DNA of 64,000 bases from Streptomyces pacificus (GTDB taxonomy: Bacteria; Actinomycetota; Actinomycetes; Streptomycetales; Streptomycetaceae): positions 1-64,000 of the forward strand of contig NZ_BLLG01000003.1 in NCBI RefSeq assembly GCF_011766325.1, in the 5' to 3' direction. Every line of letters starts with the position of its first letter. Position 1 is the first letter of the stretch. The position numbers were made by a program, and so were the translations under genes. Positions 41,511 to 52,328 of this stretch are shown here, piece by piece. The notes under the pieces are model-generated. The model worked only from the letters and a program-made list of their open reading frames with translations, was not told the origin of the DNA and did not search any database.

Positions 41511-43649
41511 CGGGTGGCACGGACGGCCACGCCGAGGACCACGGGCGCGTCTACCAGTCGCGGGGCGACCAGCACATCACCGAGCACCACCACTACCGCA
41601 GTGAGGGTGTGGAGCACGGCGGACCGGACTCGGTGCGACGCCCGGCGGTCGGCCGGTGCCCCGTCGCGCTGCGCGACCGCGGCGAGGTGATGGAACGCCT
41701 GCGGCAGAGCGTCGCGGCGGAGCGCGGCGGCCGGGTCTATGTGCTGTACGGCATGGGCGGCTCGGGCAAGACGGCGGTCGCCTGCGCACTGTTCGAGGAG
41801 GTCACCGGGGACCAGGGCCGGGTGGGCCTGTGGGTCAACGCAGCCGACCGCGCGAGCCTGCGCGCCGGCATGCTCGCCGTCGCCGCAGACCGAGGGGCGG
41901 CCGACGGCGAACTGCTCGCCGCGCGCAACGGCCTCAGACCTGCCGCCGATCTCGTCTGGAGATACCTCGACCGTTCCGCCGAACCATGGCTGCTGGTCCT
42001 CGACAACACCGACGAACCGGAGATCCTGCGGGACGGCAACTGGCTGCGCACCAGCCCGCGCGGCACCGTCCTGGTGACCACACGGCGCGCTGCGGCCCGG
42101 TGGTGGCCCGGCGCCGAGTTGCAGCACATCGGCGTCCTGCCCCGTGAGGACGCCGCGCTCGTCCTGCGCGATCTCGCACCGCACAGCGGGACTCCGGAAC
42201 AGGCGGCACGGGTCGCGGACCGGCTCGGGCGGCTGCCCCTCGCCCTCACGCTGGCGGGCGGTTTCCTCTCCCACCAGGTCATCGACCCCTGGACGATGGA
42301 CGCCTACGGGGACCAGCTCGACGGAGACGAAGGGGTCCGGCTGATCGACCGGGGAGCCGAGGCGCTGTCCCAAGCCGATCCCCGCCATCTGGTCGGCCTG
42401 ACCTGGCAGCTCACCCTCGACGCGTTCGAGGAGCGGGGGCTGCCCGAAGCGGCGGCCCTGCTCCGGCTGCTGGCCCGGTTCGCCGCCGAGCCGTTGCCGC
42501 TGGCCGTGCTCAACCACGCGGGTATCGGGGCCGTGCTGCCCCGTGCCCGCACCGAGACGGCCCTGAGGGCTCTCCTCGACCAGTCGCTGTCCGAGCTGGT
42601 AGACGCCGCAGGCACGCGCTGCGTGCAGAGCCACGGCATCCTTCTCGACAGCGTCTCGGCGGCCACCGCCGCGGATCTGGTGCCCGCCCTCGACACGACA
42701 GCCGTCCGGCTGCTCGACGCGGCCGTGCCCGTCGCACCCGACGCGGGGCCGCACGATCCGCGGCTGCGCCTGCTGGTCCCTCACGCGCTCGCCGTGCTGC
42801 GGCACATCGGCGGGTCGTCCGCCGCCGAGGCACTGGCCGTCGCGACGCGGCTGGCGGTCGCCCTGCACCGGACCGGTGACTACCTCTCCGCCTGGGAGAC
42901 CGCCCGCATCGCGGCGGACCTCGGGCAGCGGCTCCTCGGCGCGGACCACCGCATGGTCCTCGCCGCCCGCTCCAGGGCCGGGCGGGCACTGTTCCGGCTG
43001 GGCAGGTACGCCGAGGCCGAAGCGGCACTCCGCGCGGTCCGGGACATCCAGGAGCGTCTGTTCGGCGCCGACGACCCCGACACCGCGGACAGCGGCTACG
43101 GGCTCCAACTGGTGCTGGCGAACCTGGGGAGACGCGAGGAATCCGTCGCGCTGCTCCGTGACACCGTCGTACGTCGGCGCTCCGCGCTCCGCGCTCGGCC
43201 CCGCGCACCCGCTGACCCTGCGGGCCCGCGCCGGGCTGCTGGAGATGCTTCCCGCCGCCGACGTGGTCACGGAGGAAGGCGGCGCGCTGCTGGCGCTGCC
43301 GTCCGAGTGCGAGCGGTTCCTCGGTGCCGACCACACCGTGACCCTGGGCGCCCGGCACAACCACGCGTGGGCGCTGTACCTCCTGGGCCGCTTCGAGGAG
43401 GCGGACCGTGGGATCCGGCAGGTCGCCGAAGCGTATGTGCGGCGCTTCGGGCCCGAGTACCCCGTCGTGCTCGCCGCCCGGCAACTCCTCTCCCGGACCC
43501 GGGCCGCCCTCGGGCACCTGGAGGAGGGGATCGCCGTGATGACCGATGTCGTCGAGCGGCGGGAACGCGGCCTGGGTCCCGAGCACCCCTTCACGGTCGC
43601 GAGCCGGCACCTGCTGGACGCCTACCGGGCAGGGCGATCGCGGCCGTAG
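41507..43649 (+). pseudogene. NB-ARC/TPR receptor, frameshifted near residue 560
   Basis: The protein starts MTGGTDGHAEDHGRVYQSRG and carries GRVYQSRGDQHITE (13-26), shared with the preceding gene. NB-ARC motifs are clear: Walker A GMGGSGKT (82-89), Walker B WLLVLDNTDE, the sensor block TVLVTTRR and the GLPL motif as RLPLALTLAG. TPR repeats start at about 440 (GDYLSAWETARIAADLGQRL). At 43178-43197 a tandem 7-bp duplication shifts the frame, and the true end (LGPAHPLTLRARAGLLEML to AYRAGRSRP) is read in another frame to 43649. Read without correction, the frame runs on to 43729 as Arg/Pro-rich nonsense. It may be inactive or phase-variable. Confidence 0.8.
43178..43197 (+). repeat. 7-bp tandem repeat CGCTCCG causing a frameshift
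   Basis: CGCTCCG occurs at 43178-43184 and 43185-43191, followed by a near copy. Removing one unit restores the frame and gives VVRRRSALGPAHPLTL, a normal TPR spacing. This points to slippage. Confidence 0.8.
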
Positions 43650-43858
43650 TGCTTGCGACAGGACGGGGCCGGTCGCACGGACGGTGCGCGAGGGTATACG
43701 GCAGGTGGTCGCGGGGAGTACGGATGTAGGGTGCTGTGCGCAGGCCGTACGGGTGACGTTCAGGACGAGTCGGACCGGCCTCGGGCCCCGGCGGCCGATC
43801 CCGCGCGTCCGAGTACGAGCAGCAGCACCGACCACCGTCAGGGAGAGCGAGACCCGCA

Positions 43859-46800
43859 ATGGCCCAGCCGCCCCTCCTCCGCGATGTCATCGACATCAAG
43901 AAGAAGATCTCCACTTCGGACTTCGTGCTGTCACTCGCCGAGGCGACGACACCCGAGGGGGCACGGAACGCGCTCAAGGACTACGTCGTCACCGAGCGGC
44001 TGCGGGAGAACTTCGACGAGGCGCTGGCCCTGATCAAGTCCTCACTCGACGGGCACCGCTCCAAGGCGGCCTATCTGCACGGCTCGTTCGGTTCCGGCAA
44101 GTCGCACTTCATGGCGGTGCTGTACGCGCTGCTCAGCGGCGACCCCGCCGCCCGCGCCCGTACCGAGTTCGACCCGGTGCTGACCAAGCACGAGTGGCTG
44201 ACCACGGACGGCAAGAGGTTCCTGCTCGTGCCGTATCACATGCTCGGCGCGAAGGCCCTCGAACAGCGGGTGCTCGGCGGATACGTCACGCACGTCAGGA
44301 AGCTGCACCCGGACGCCCCGACCCCGCAGGTGTACCGGACCGACTCCCTCTTCGCCGACATCTTCGCCATGCGCGCGAACATCGGCGACGAGGCGCTCAT
44401 CCGCGGCCTGGGCGGCGGCAGTGAGGCCGACGACGGCGAGGAGGACGAGTGGGGCGAGGGCTTCGCCTGGACCCCGCAGCTCCTGGACACCGCGCTCGCC
44501 GCGGAGGAGGACCACGAGGGGGGCACGCCGCTCAACCTCCGCAACCCCTCGACCCCGGCCGAACTGCGGGCCAAGCTGGTCAGCGACGCCGTCACCCATC
44601 TCTTCCCCGGCTTCGCCAGGAACGCGGCCGAGGACGAGCACGGCTTCGTCTCCCTGGACGCCGGTCTCTCCGTCATCGCCGAGCACGCCAAGTCGCTCGG
44701 CTACGACGGCCTGATCCTGTTCCTGGACGAGCTGATCCTCTGGCTCGCCACCCTCATCCACGAGCAGAAGTTCGTCGCCCGCGAGGCCAGCAAGATCACG
44801 AACTTCGTGGAGGGCGGTGACGCCCGCCGCGCCATCCCCGTCGTGTCGTTCATCGCCCGCCAGCGCGACCTGCGGGAACTCGTCGGCGAAGAGGTGTCCG
44901 GCGCGGCCGAAGCCTCCATCCAGGACACCCTGAACCTCGCCTCCGGCCGGTTCGACAAGATCACCCTGGAGGACCGCAACCTCCCGCAGATCGCCCAGGC
45001 CCGCCTCCTCAGGCCGAGGGACGCCGAGGCGGAACGGCTCGTCGACGCGGCCTTCGAGCAGACCAAGCGGGTCGGCACCCAGGTCTGGGACACCCTCCTC
45101 GGCTCGGAGAAGGGCACGACCGGCGCGGACGCGGACTCGTTCCGGCTGACGTACCCGTTCTCGCCGGCGTTCATGGACACCCTCGTCCACATCTCGTCCG
45201 CGCTGCAGCGCTCCCGCACCGGTCTCAAGCTGATGGGCCAGCTGCTCGCCGACCACCGGGACGAGATCCGGCTCGGGCAGCTCGTCCCGGTCGGCGATCT
45301 CTACCCGGTGATCGCGGAGGGCGGCGACAAGCCGTTCACCGACAGCCTGAAGGTCGTCTTCGAGGCCGCCGACAAGCTTTACAAGACCAAGCTGCGGCCC
45401 TACCTCCTCACCTCGTACGACATCACCGAGGACGACGTCGAGCAGTACGTCAACCGGCCCGAGGCCGTCACCGACCCACAGCGCGCCAACCGCTGCCGCA
45501 TGTTCGCCGGTGACAACCGGCTCGTGTGCACCCTGCTGCTGTCGGCGCTCGCGCCCAGCGTGCCCGCACTGGCCGAGCTGACCATCCGGCGGCTCGGCGC
45601 CCTCAACCACGGGTCGGTCCTCGCACCCATCCCGGGCGCCGAGGTCGGCATCATCAAGAACAAGATCGCCGAGTGGGCGGCCCGGTTCCCCGAGATCAAG
45701 GAGACCGGCACCGACGCCAACCCCGGTGTGCGGCTGGAGCTGTCCGGCGTCGATGTGGACTCCGTCATCGCCAACGCCCAGGTCAACGACAACCCCGGCA
45801 ACCGGGTCGCCCTCGCCCGGCGCCTGCTGTCCCAGGAACTGGGCGTCGAGCACGGGCAGTTGAGCGACCAGCTCGGCTTCGTGTGGCGCGGCACCGCCCG
45901 CACCGCCGAGATCGTGTTCGGCAACGTCGCCGACGAGGACGAGCTGCCCGACCACGACCTGATGCCGCAGGAGGACGGCCGCTGGCGCATCGCGATCGAC
46001 CTCCCCTTCGACGAGGGCGAATGGGGCCCCGTCGAGGACGTCAACCGCATCCGGCGCCTGCGCGAGCGCCAGCAGGGCGAGCGGTCCCGTATCGTCGCCT
46101 GGCTGCCCGCCCACCTGTCCGCGCAGCGCTTCGCCGACTTCCGGCGCCTCGTCGTCATCGACAAGGCCCTCGCCGACGAGCACCGCTTCGACACCCAGTA
46201 CGCCGGCCACCTCAACGCCGACAACCGCAGCCGCGCCAAGGGCCTCCTCGAAACCCAGCGCGAGGCGCTGCTCAAGCAGGTCAAGGGCGCCTTCAAGCAG
46301 GCGTACGGGCTCGCCCGGAAGCAGGCCGCCGACGTCGTGCCCGACTTCGACGACCACCTCGTCCCGCTGCCCGACGTCGACGACCTCACCCTCTCCTTCG
46401 GGCAGAGCCCCCACGACGGCATCCGGCACATCGCGGGCAAGCTGCTCGCCCACCAGTACCCGGCGCACCCCGACCTCGACCCCGACGGCACCGGCATCGC
46501 CGTCAAATCCGCCGACAGCCGCAAGGTGTTCACCCATGTGCGGGCCGCCGCCGAGGCGCGGGACGGGCGGGTGGAGGTCCCCGCCGCCGATCGCAAGCTC
46601 ATGCAGCGGATCGCCGGGCCCCTGCGCCTCGGGCAGCAGAAGGAGGCGTACTTCGAGCTGTCCCGCTACTGGGCCGACCACTTCCGGCAGCTCGCCAGCG
46701 CCCAGGGCGTCACCGGCGACCTGTCGCTGATCACCCTGACCGACTGGACGGACAAGCCCGACCCGCGCGGCCTGCCCGACTTCCTCGCCCGGCTCGTGGT

Positions 46801-47749
46801 CGCATCCTTCGCCGAGATGGACGACCGGGTGTGGGTGCGCGGCGGCACCGTACTCGACCCCGCGCCCGAACTGTCCGCGGTCAAGGACCATGACGCGCTG
46901 CGCAGCCAGCCGCTGCCCCCCGAGGCGGACTGGGACACCGCACGGCAGCGCTTCGAGACGATCTTCGGGCAGAAGGCCCCCGCCCTCCGGCGCGGCCGGA
47001 TGGTCAACCAGTTCGCACGGCAGCTCATCGAGGCCGCCCGCGCCCACCGGGACCACGCGGCCGACCTGCTCCACCAGCTTGAAGCCCACGCCTCCTTCCT
47101 CGGCCTCGACCAGACCGCCGACACCGGACGGCTCGCCCTCGCCCGCCGCTCCCTGCAACTGCTGGACGCGCTCACGGCGGAGGCGGGCAAGGGCGCGGCC
47201 GGGGCGAAGAAGACCGTGGAGGCCCTCGCCTCCTTCGACCTGGGCGAGACCGGCGCCGACCGGTACGGCACCTCCATCAAGCAGGCCCGCGGCGTCGCCG
47301 AGGCCGTAGCCTCCGCGCCCTGGAGCACCCTCGAACTCGCCGCCGGACTCGGCCCCGAGGGCGCGGCGCTGCTCGACTCGCTGCGCAACGTGGCCCGCGA
47401 CGACCAGCGCACCGCGAACCTGCGCGACGCACTGGCCCGCGCCCAGCGCGAGGTCATCGCCCTGGTGAAGCGCAGCCAGGCCGCCCCCAGTCCGCCGCCC
47501 GCGCCCGTCGCGCCGCAGCCCACGGCCGACGACCTGTCCCTGAACACACCGACCAGCGACCCGCGCATCCCGTACACCCTGCAGGAGCCCGCCACACCGA
47601 CACCCTCGGGCAGCGGCACCGCGCGGAAGGCCGGTGGCCGCCGTACGACCGTTGCACGCGCCGCGGCCGACCTCCAGGCGGAACTGTCCGAACTGGCCGC
47701 CCGCCACCCCGACGCGACCATCGAGATCACCTGGAAGGTCGTCGAATGA
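43859..47749 (+). CDS. pglY: PglY, BREX type 2 ATPase
   Basis: A 1296-aa protein starting [20 protein letters not shown]. Walker A is GSFGSGKS (75-82) and an acidic Walker B-like segment is [16 protein letters not shown] near 285-300. The C-terminal part is Ala/Glu-rich helices. The protein matches PglY of Streptomyces (DUF6079 type) in size, N-terminus and gene order. It overlaps pglZ by ATGA. A 209-bp gap separates it from the NB-ARC gene, so a new promoter is expected there. PglY is needed for phage growth limitation and is thought to act with PglZ, like BrxC in type 1 BREX. Confidence 0.93.
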   Translation: MAQPPLLRDVIDIKKKISTSDFVLSLAEATTPEGARNALKDYVVTERLRENFDEALALIKSSLDGHRSKAAYLHGSFGSGKSHFMAVLYALLSGDPAARARTEFDPVLTKHEWLTTDGKRFLLVPYHMLGAKALEQRVLGGYVTHVRKLHPDAPTPQVYRTDSLFADIFAMRANIGDEALIRGLGGGSEADDGEEDEWGEGFAWTPQLLDTALAAEEDHEGGTPLNLRNPSTPAELRAKLVSDAVTHLFPGFARNAAEDEHGFVSLDAGLSVIAEHAKSLGYDGLILFLDELILWLATLIHEQKFVAREASKITNFVEGGDARRAIPVVSFIARQRDLRELVGEEVSGAAEASIQDTLNLASGRFDKITLEDRNLPQIAQARLLRPRDAEAERLVDAAFEQTKRVGTQVWDTLLGSEKGTTGADADSFRLTYPFSPAFMDTLVHISSALQRSRTGLKLMGQLLADHRDEIRLGQLVPVGDLYPVIAEGGDKPFTDSLKVVFEAADKLYKTKLRPYLLTSYDITEDDVEQYVNRPEAVTDPQRANRCRMFAGDNRLVCTLLLSALAPSVPALAELTIRRLGALNHGSVLAPIPGAEVGIIKNKIAEWAARFPEIKETGTDANPGVRLELSGVDVDSVIANAQVNDNPGNRVALARRLLSQELGVEHGQLSDQLGFVWRGTARTAEIVFGNVADEDELPDHDLMPQEDGRWRIAIDLPFDEGEWGPVEDVNRIRRLRERQQGERSRIVAWLPAHLSAQRFADFRRLVVIDKALADEHRFDTQYAGHLNADNRSRAKGLLETQREALLKQVKGAFKQAYGLARKQAADVVPDFDDHLVPLPDVDDLTLSFGQSPHDGIRHIAGKLLAHQYPAHPDLDPDGTGIAVKSADSRKVFTHVRAAAEARDGRVEVPAADRKLMQRIAGPLRLGQQKEAYFELSRYWADHFRQLASAQGVTGDLSLITLTDWTDKPDPRGLPDFLARLVVASFAEMDDRVWVRGGTVLDPAPELSAVKDHDALRSQPLPPEADWDTARQRFETIFGQKAPALRRGRMVNQFARQLIEAARAHRDHAADLLHQLEAHASFLGLDQTADTGRLALARRSLQLLDALTAEAGKGAAGAKKTVEALASFDLGETGADRYGTSIKQARGVAEAVASAPWSTLELAAGLGPEGAALLDSLRNVARDDQRTANLRDALARAQREVIALVKRSQAAPSPPPAPVAPQPTADDLSLNTPTSDPRIPYTLQEPATPTPSGSGTARKAGGRRTTVARAAADLQAELSELAARHPDATIEITWKVVE

Positions 47750-50679
47750 CGGGCGCCGCCGGGGCCGCCCCGGACACCGCCGCGGCGGCCTCGGGCGCCG
47801 TCCGGCTGAACACCGCCACCGTCACCCAGTACCTGTCCTCGCAGTCCTCCCTCGCCCCCGCCCTGACCGCTGACGGCGGGGGCAGGCGCCGGGTCGTGCT
47901 GCTGCGGTCCGAGCCCCGGTGGGACGGGCCCGCCGAACCCGCCTGGGGCGAGGGCCGGACGGCCGGCGTGGCGCCGGCGCCCTCACCGCTCGCCGTCCAC
48001 GAACTCGTCCTCGACCATCTGGCGGGCCGCCGCCCCGGCCCCGCCGTCCTCGTGGTCCTCACCGACCGCGAGCAGAACGAACTCGACCCGGCGATCACCG
48101 CCCGCGTCCACAAGCAGCGCATCGACACGGTCGACAGCTGGGACGTCGTGCGGGAGGCGTTCGGCGCCCGGCAGATCGACCCGCGCCTGAAGGACGTCAA
48201 CTGGGCCGCCGAAGCCCTGCTCGACGCCACCCCGCCCGGCGGCTGGCCCCCGGTGCCCGGCGGCTGGCTGTCCCGGCAGCACGCCCTCACCGCGCTCGCC
48301 CAGCGCCGCCTGCGCCTCGGCCGCCACGACACCGAGAGCGGCCCGCGACGCGGTGGTGAGGACCGGCTCGACGCCCAGACCCTGCTGCACTGGTCGACCC
48401 GGCCCGGAGCACCCGAAGGGCTGCTGGGCCTGCGCGGCCCCGAGCGCGCCGGGCTGACCAACTTCCTCGGCGAGCAGGACCAGGCCGGTCTCACCGGACG
48501 TGCTCTGCTCGCTCTCGTCGACGCCGAGCGCGGCGTGGACGCCGCCGCCTACGGCCTTGTGTGCGCGGCGCTGTGGCAGCACGCCGAACCCGCGCCCGAG
48601 ACGTATCAGGCCCGAGGCCGCGCCGAGCGCTACCTCGGCGACCAGCCCCCGGCCGTCGGCGAACAACTCGACGCCCTGGTGGGCGTCTACGGACGGTCCG
48701 CAGAGGAGTACGTCAGCACGCTTCTGGCGGCCGGACACCGGGGCGGCGGCGTCGATGCCGACCAGGCCCGGGAGGCGCGCCGCACCAGGGGCATCGTGCT
48801 CGACCGGGCCGCCGTGCTGGCCCGCCAGTTCGGCGCGGAGGCGGCGGTCGCGGCGAGTCCCGTGCTGCGCGGCGGACTGGAAGCCCGGTTCACCGCCGTC
48901 GGAGACGCCCTCGCGGCGGGCGACACGGCCGCGGTCGCTGAGGCCGTACGGCGTCTCGCGGACCACCGGCTCGCCACCGATCCGGAGGAGTCCGCCCGCA
49001 TCGAACGCGCTCGCATGGGGCAGCGTCTCGCCCGCTGGCTTGCCACAGACCCGTCCATCGACGCACCCAGCGTCGGCGACGGCATACAGCGGCACATCGC
49101 CGAGACCGGCTGGGCCGACCTCGCCCTGGAGCACATCGAGGCCGGCGGCGACCCGGACTCCGTGCTCAAGGCCGCCTACGACACCCTGGGCACGCGCGTC
49201 AGGGACCGGCGGCGGCGGATCGACGCGTCCTTCGCGCACTCGCTGGCCGGCTGGACACGGGACGGTACCCAGCCCGGCGGCATGCTCACCGTCGAGACCT
49301 TCCTCGACCGGGTGGTCGGGCCCGTGGTGCGGCGCGGGGAGGAGCGGCGGGTGCTGCTGCTGGTGCTCGACGGCATGAGCGCGGCCATCGCGAACGAACT
49401 CGGCGAGGAACTGCGCCATTCCTGGGCGGAGTTCGACCCGCTGTCCGAGGGCACTCCCCGTCGGCGGGCGATGGCCGCCGCCCTCCCCACCGTGACGGCC
49501 GTGTCCCGGACGTCGCTCCTCGCGGGCACCCTGATGAAGGGCACCCAGGCCGACGAGAAGAGGCTCTTCCCCGCGCTGAAGCTGTGGGGCGGGGCACCGG
49601 CCGCCGTCTTCCACAAGGACGACCTGCGCACCGAGACCGCGGGCGACACCTTCGGCCCGGCCCTCACCGAAGCGCTCAACGACGGCAGGACGCATGTCGC
49701 CGTCGTTCTCAACGCCATCGACGACCGCCTCGCCAAGGAACAGAAGCTCGGCGACGGCACCTGGCGGGTCGACGACGTGCCCGGCCTGCGCGACCTGCTC
49801 CGGGTGGCGGCGGACCAGGGCAGGGCGGTCATCGTGACCAGCGACCACGGCCATGTCGTCGACCGGCACGGCGCGAGGTCCGAGGCGGCCACCGAGCCCG
49901 CGTCCGCGCGGCACCGCCTGCCCGGCGGCCCGCTCGCCGAACGGGAGATCGCCCTCACCGGCCCTCGTGTCGTCTGGCCCGAGCCCGGCGCGTCCGTCGT
50001 CGCGCTCTGGGACGCGGACTCCCGCTACACCGCCCTCAAAGCCGGTTACCACGGCGGGGCCTCCCTCGCCGAGTTCACCATCCCGGTGCTCGCCTTCCTG
50101 CCGTTCGGTGCGGAACCGCCCAACGGGTGGCGGGAGCTGGGGGACCAGCGGCCACCCTGGTGGGCTCCGGAGGAGGTGGGGAAGTCGGTGTCGGACGAGC
50201 GTCCGGCTCAGTCGGCCGGCGTGGTTCCGAAGAATCCGAAGAAGGGGACGACAAAACCCCGCAAGAAGCAGGCCGACCCCGAATCGCTGCCCGACGCGCT
50301 GTTCGACGTGGTGCTGACGGCAGGGGGAGACGACGCCTTGCTCACCCCGAGCGTCGTCTCCCGGACCGAGGTGCTCGTCAAGGCGCTGCTCGACTCGGAG
50401 ACGTATCAGGTGCAGCTCGACGGTCTGGCGCGCAAGCCGCAGCAGGAGCAGGTCCACAAGGCCCTCGCCGCCCTGCTCGACGCGGGCGGCACCCTGCCGG
50501 TGACCGCGCTCGCCCAGCGCGCCGGCATGCCCACCGCCCGGGGTGACGGCTTCGCCGCGGTCCTGAGGCAGCTCCTCAACTACGACGGCGTTCAGGTGCT
50601 GGAGACCCTGCCGGACGGGCGCACGCTACGGCTCCACGAGGCGCTGCTGCGCGAGCAGTTCGCCCTCGGGGCGGGCTGA
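47746..50679 (+). CDS. pglZ: PglZ, BREX type 2 alkaline phosphatase-like protein
   Basis: A 977-aa protein starting [20 protein letters not shown]. The PglZ domain (PF08665) begins about residue 535 with [20 protein letters not shown] (metal-binding Asp) and includes [18 protein letters not shown], the Asp-His metal site, near residue 700. PglZ is the hallmark of all BREX types and is a phosphodiesterase-like enzyme whose substrate is unsettled. The N-terminal 500 residues are helical. Translationally coupled to pglY. Confidence 0.95.
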   Translation: MTGAAGAAPDTAAAASGAVRLNTATVTQYLSSQSSLAPALTADGGGRRRVVLLRSEPRWDGPAEPAWGEGRTAGVAPAPSPLAVHELVLDHLAGRRPGPAVLVVLTDREQNELDPAITARVHKQRIDTVDSWDVVREAFGARQIDPRLKDVNWAAEALLDATPPGGWPPVPGGWLSRQHALTALAQRRLRLGRHDTESGPRRGGEDRLDAQTLLHWSTRPGAPEGLLGLRGPERAGLTNFLGEQDQAGLTGRALLALVDAERGVDAAAYGLVCAALWQHAEPAPETYQARGRAERYLGDQPPAVGEQLDALVGVYGRSAEEYVSTLLAAGHRGGGVDADQAREARRTRGIVLDRAAVLARQFGAEAAVAASPVLRGGLEARFTAVGDALAAGDTAAVAEAVRRLADHRLATDPEESARIERARMGQRLARWLATDPSIDAPSVGDGIQRHIAETGWADLALEHIEAGGDPDSVLKAAYDTLGTRVRDRRRRIDASFAHSLAGWTRDGTQPGGMLTVETFLDRVVGPVVRRGEERRVLLLVLDGMSAAIANELGEELRHSWAEFDPLSEGTPRRRAMAAALPTVTAVSRTSLLAGTLMKGTQADEKRLFPALKLWGGAPAAVFHKDDLRTETAGDTFGPALTEALNDGRTHVAVVLNAIDDRLAKEQKLGDGTWRVDDVPGLRDLLRVAADQGRAVIVTSDHGHVVDRHGARSEAATEPASARHRLPGGPLAEREIALTGPRVVWPEPGASVVALWDADSRYTALKAGYHGGASLAEFTIPVLAFLPFGAEPPNGWRELGDQRPPWWAPEEVGKSVSDERPAQSAGVVPKNPKKGTTKPRKKQADPESLPDALFDVVLTAGGDDALLTPSVVSRTEVLVKALLDSETYQVQLDGLARKPQQEQVHKALAALLDAGGTLPVTALAQRAGMPTARGDGFAAVLRQLLNYDGVQVLETLPDGRTLRLHEALLREQFALGAG

Positions 50680-50978
50680 CGGCAGCCGGGGCGCCGCCGG
50701 TGCCCCACCTCCGCTCCCGCCGTCCCATGCCGGCGGAGGACGGCACCGGCAGTGCCCCCCGAGCGGGCGTCCCCGGGGGATCTCGCCGGTTCGGGGCGGA
50801 GTCGGCGCCGCGCCTCGGTCCGACCCATGCGGCGGGGCCCCTCGCCGCACCGCCACTTCGCTCCTTCGCCGCCCTGCTCCTTCGCTCCTTCGCCCGGCCG
50901 TCCGGCCGCCCGACCGGCCCGGCCGCCGTCCTCCCGCCCGTGGACGGGCGTCCCCGGGCAGATGGAAGACTGCTGCCC
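50680..50978. other. Gap between pglZ and brxD, repeat-rich
   Basis: This 299-bp stretch stays open in the brxD frame but is low-complexity (Pro/Arg/Ala-rich), with short repeats of GCTCCTTCGC and CGGCCGTCC. I treat it as non-coding leader. An alternative is an N-terminal extension of BrxD from an ATG at 50727 or the start at 50700. Confidence 0.5.
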
Positions 50979-52328
50979 GTGAGCACCACCGGATCCCAGC
51001 GCCCCGCACAGGTGAGCGCCGCCCGCCGCCGTACCGTCATCGACGCGCTGCGGCGCGGTGCCGTGCCCGACAGCGGACTCGACCTGCTGGCCACCGGACT
51101 CGACCGGTTCGAAGCAGCCCTGGACGCCGAACTGGATGCCGTGGCGTCCGGCGGCTCCGTGTTCAAGGCCGTGCGGGGTGAGTACGGGTCCGGCAAGACG
51201 TTCTTCACCCGTTGGCTGGGGGAGCGGGCCAAGCGCCGGAACTTCGCCGTGGCCGAGATCCAGATCTCGGAGAACGAGACCCCGCTGCACAAGCTGGAGA
51301 CGGTCTACCGGCGGCTCACCGAACGGCTCACCACCTCCAGTTTTCCGCCGAGCGCGCTGCGGCCCGTCGTCGATGCCTGGTTCTACGCACTGGAGGAGGA
51401 CGCCCTCGCGGCCGGTGCGACCGCGGAGGAGCTTGCCGGCGAGGTGGAGAAGCTGCTCGTCGCACGGCTCGCCGAGGTCTCCCGGCACGCCCCGTCGTTC
51501 GCCACCGCCCTGCGCGGCTACCGGGCCGCCCTCGCGGCCGACGACGAGGCCACCGCCGCGGCAGTCCTGGCGTGGCTCGGCGGCCAGCCACACGTCGCCG
51601 CCTCCGCCCGCCGGTCCGCCGGGGTACGCGGCGACCTCGACCACTTCGGCGCGCTCGGGTTCCTGCAGGGGCTCCTCACCGTGCTGCGTGACTCCGGGCA
51701 CACCGGGCTGTTCGTCGTCCTCGACGAGGTGGAGACGCTGCAGCGGGTCCGCTCGGACGCCCGCGACAAGGCACTCAACGCGCTGCGGCAGCTCATCGAC
51801 GAGGTGCACTCGGGTCGCTTCCCCGGCCTCTATCTGGTCATCACGGGTACCCCGGCCTTCTACGACGGTCAGCAGGGCGCGCAGCGTCTGGCGCCGCTCG
51901 CCCAGCGGCTGGCCACCGACTTCACCACGGACCCGCGCTTCGACAACCCTCGCGCCGTGCAGATCAGGCTTCCCGGCTTCAACCAGGAGTCCCTGGTCGG
52001 ACTCGGCCTCACCATCCGCGACCTGTACGCCGAGGCCGCGGAGATTCCCGAGCGCGTGCGCAACGTCGTCGACGACGCGTATGTCGCCGACCTCGCGGTT
52101 GCCGTCGGCGGGTCGCTGGGCGGGAAGGTCGGAGTGGCCCCCCGGCTGTTCCTGAAGAAGCTCGTCGGGGACGTGCTGGACCGCGTTGACCAGTTCGGCG
52201 ACTTCGACCCCCGGCAGCACTACCGGCTCACCGTCGTCGGCAGCGAACTCACCGATATCGAGCGGAACCTGGCCACCGCGGTCTCCGGAGACTGCGCGTC
52301 GGCCGATGACATCGACCTGGAGCTGTGA
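50979..52328 (+). CDS. brxD: BrxD, BREX type 2 ATP-binding protein
   Basis: A 449-aa protein from a GTG at 50979 (VSTTGSQRPAQVSAARRR), about 10 nt after GGAAGA. The Walker A motif is GEYGSGKT (67-74) and Walker B is LFVVLDEVETL. The sequence ITGTPAFYDGQQGAQRLAPL and later RLPGFN is typical of the BREX ATP-binding domain (DUF2791/P-loop). BrxD is part of type 2 BREX. It overlaps brxHI by 4 nt (GTGA). Confidence 0.9.
   Translation: MSTTGSQRPAQVSAARRRTVIDALRRGAVPDSGLDLLATGLDRFEAALDAELDAVASGGSVFKAVRGEYGSGKTFFTRWLGERAKRRNFAVAEIQISENETPLHKLETVYRRLTERLTTSSFPPSALRPVVDAWFYALEEDALAAGATAEELAGEVEKLLVARLAEVSRHAPSFATALRGYRAALAADDEATAAAVLAWLGGQPHVAASARRSAGVRGDLDHFGALGFLQGLLTVLRDSGHTGLFVVLDEVETLQRVRSDARDKALNALRQLIDEVHSGRFPGLYLVITGTPAFYDGQQGAQRLAPLAQRLATDFTTDPRFDNPRAVQIRLPGFNQESLVGLGLTIRDLYAEAAEIPERVRNVVDDAYVADLAVAVGGSLGGKVGVAPRLFLKKLVGDVLDRVDQFGDFDPRQHYRLTVVGSELTDIERNLATAVSGDCASADDIDLEL

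Noticed and set aside
44042..47707. A 1221-aa open frame on the minus strand opposite pglY
   Set aside because: It is the mirror of pglY, produced by strong GC codon bias; composition is Gly/Val/Arg/Glu-rich with no domain and no ribosome site.
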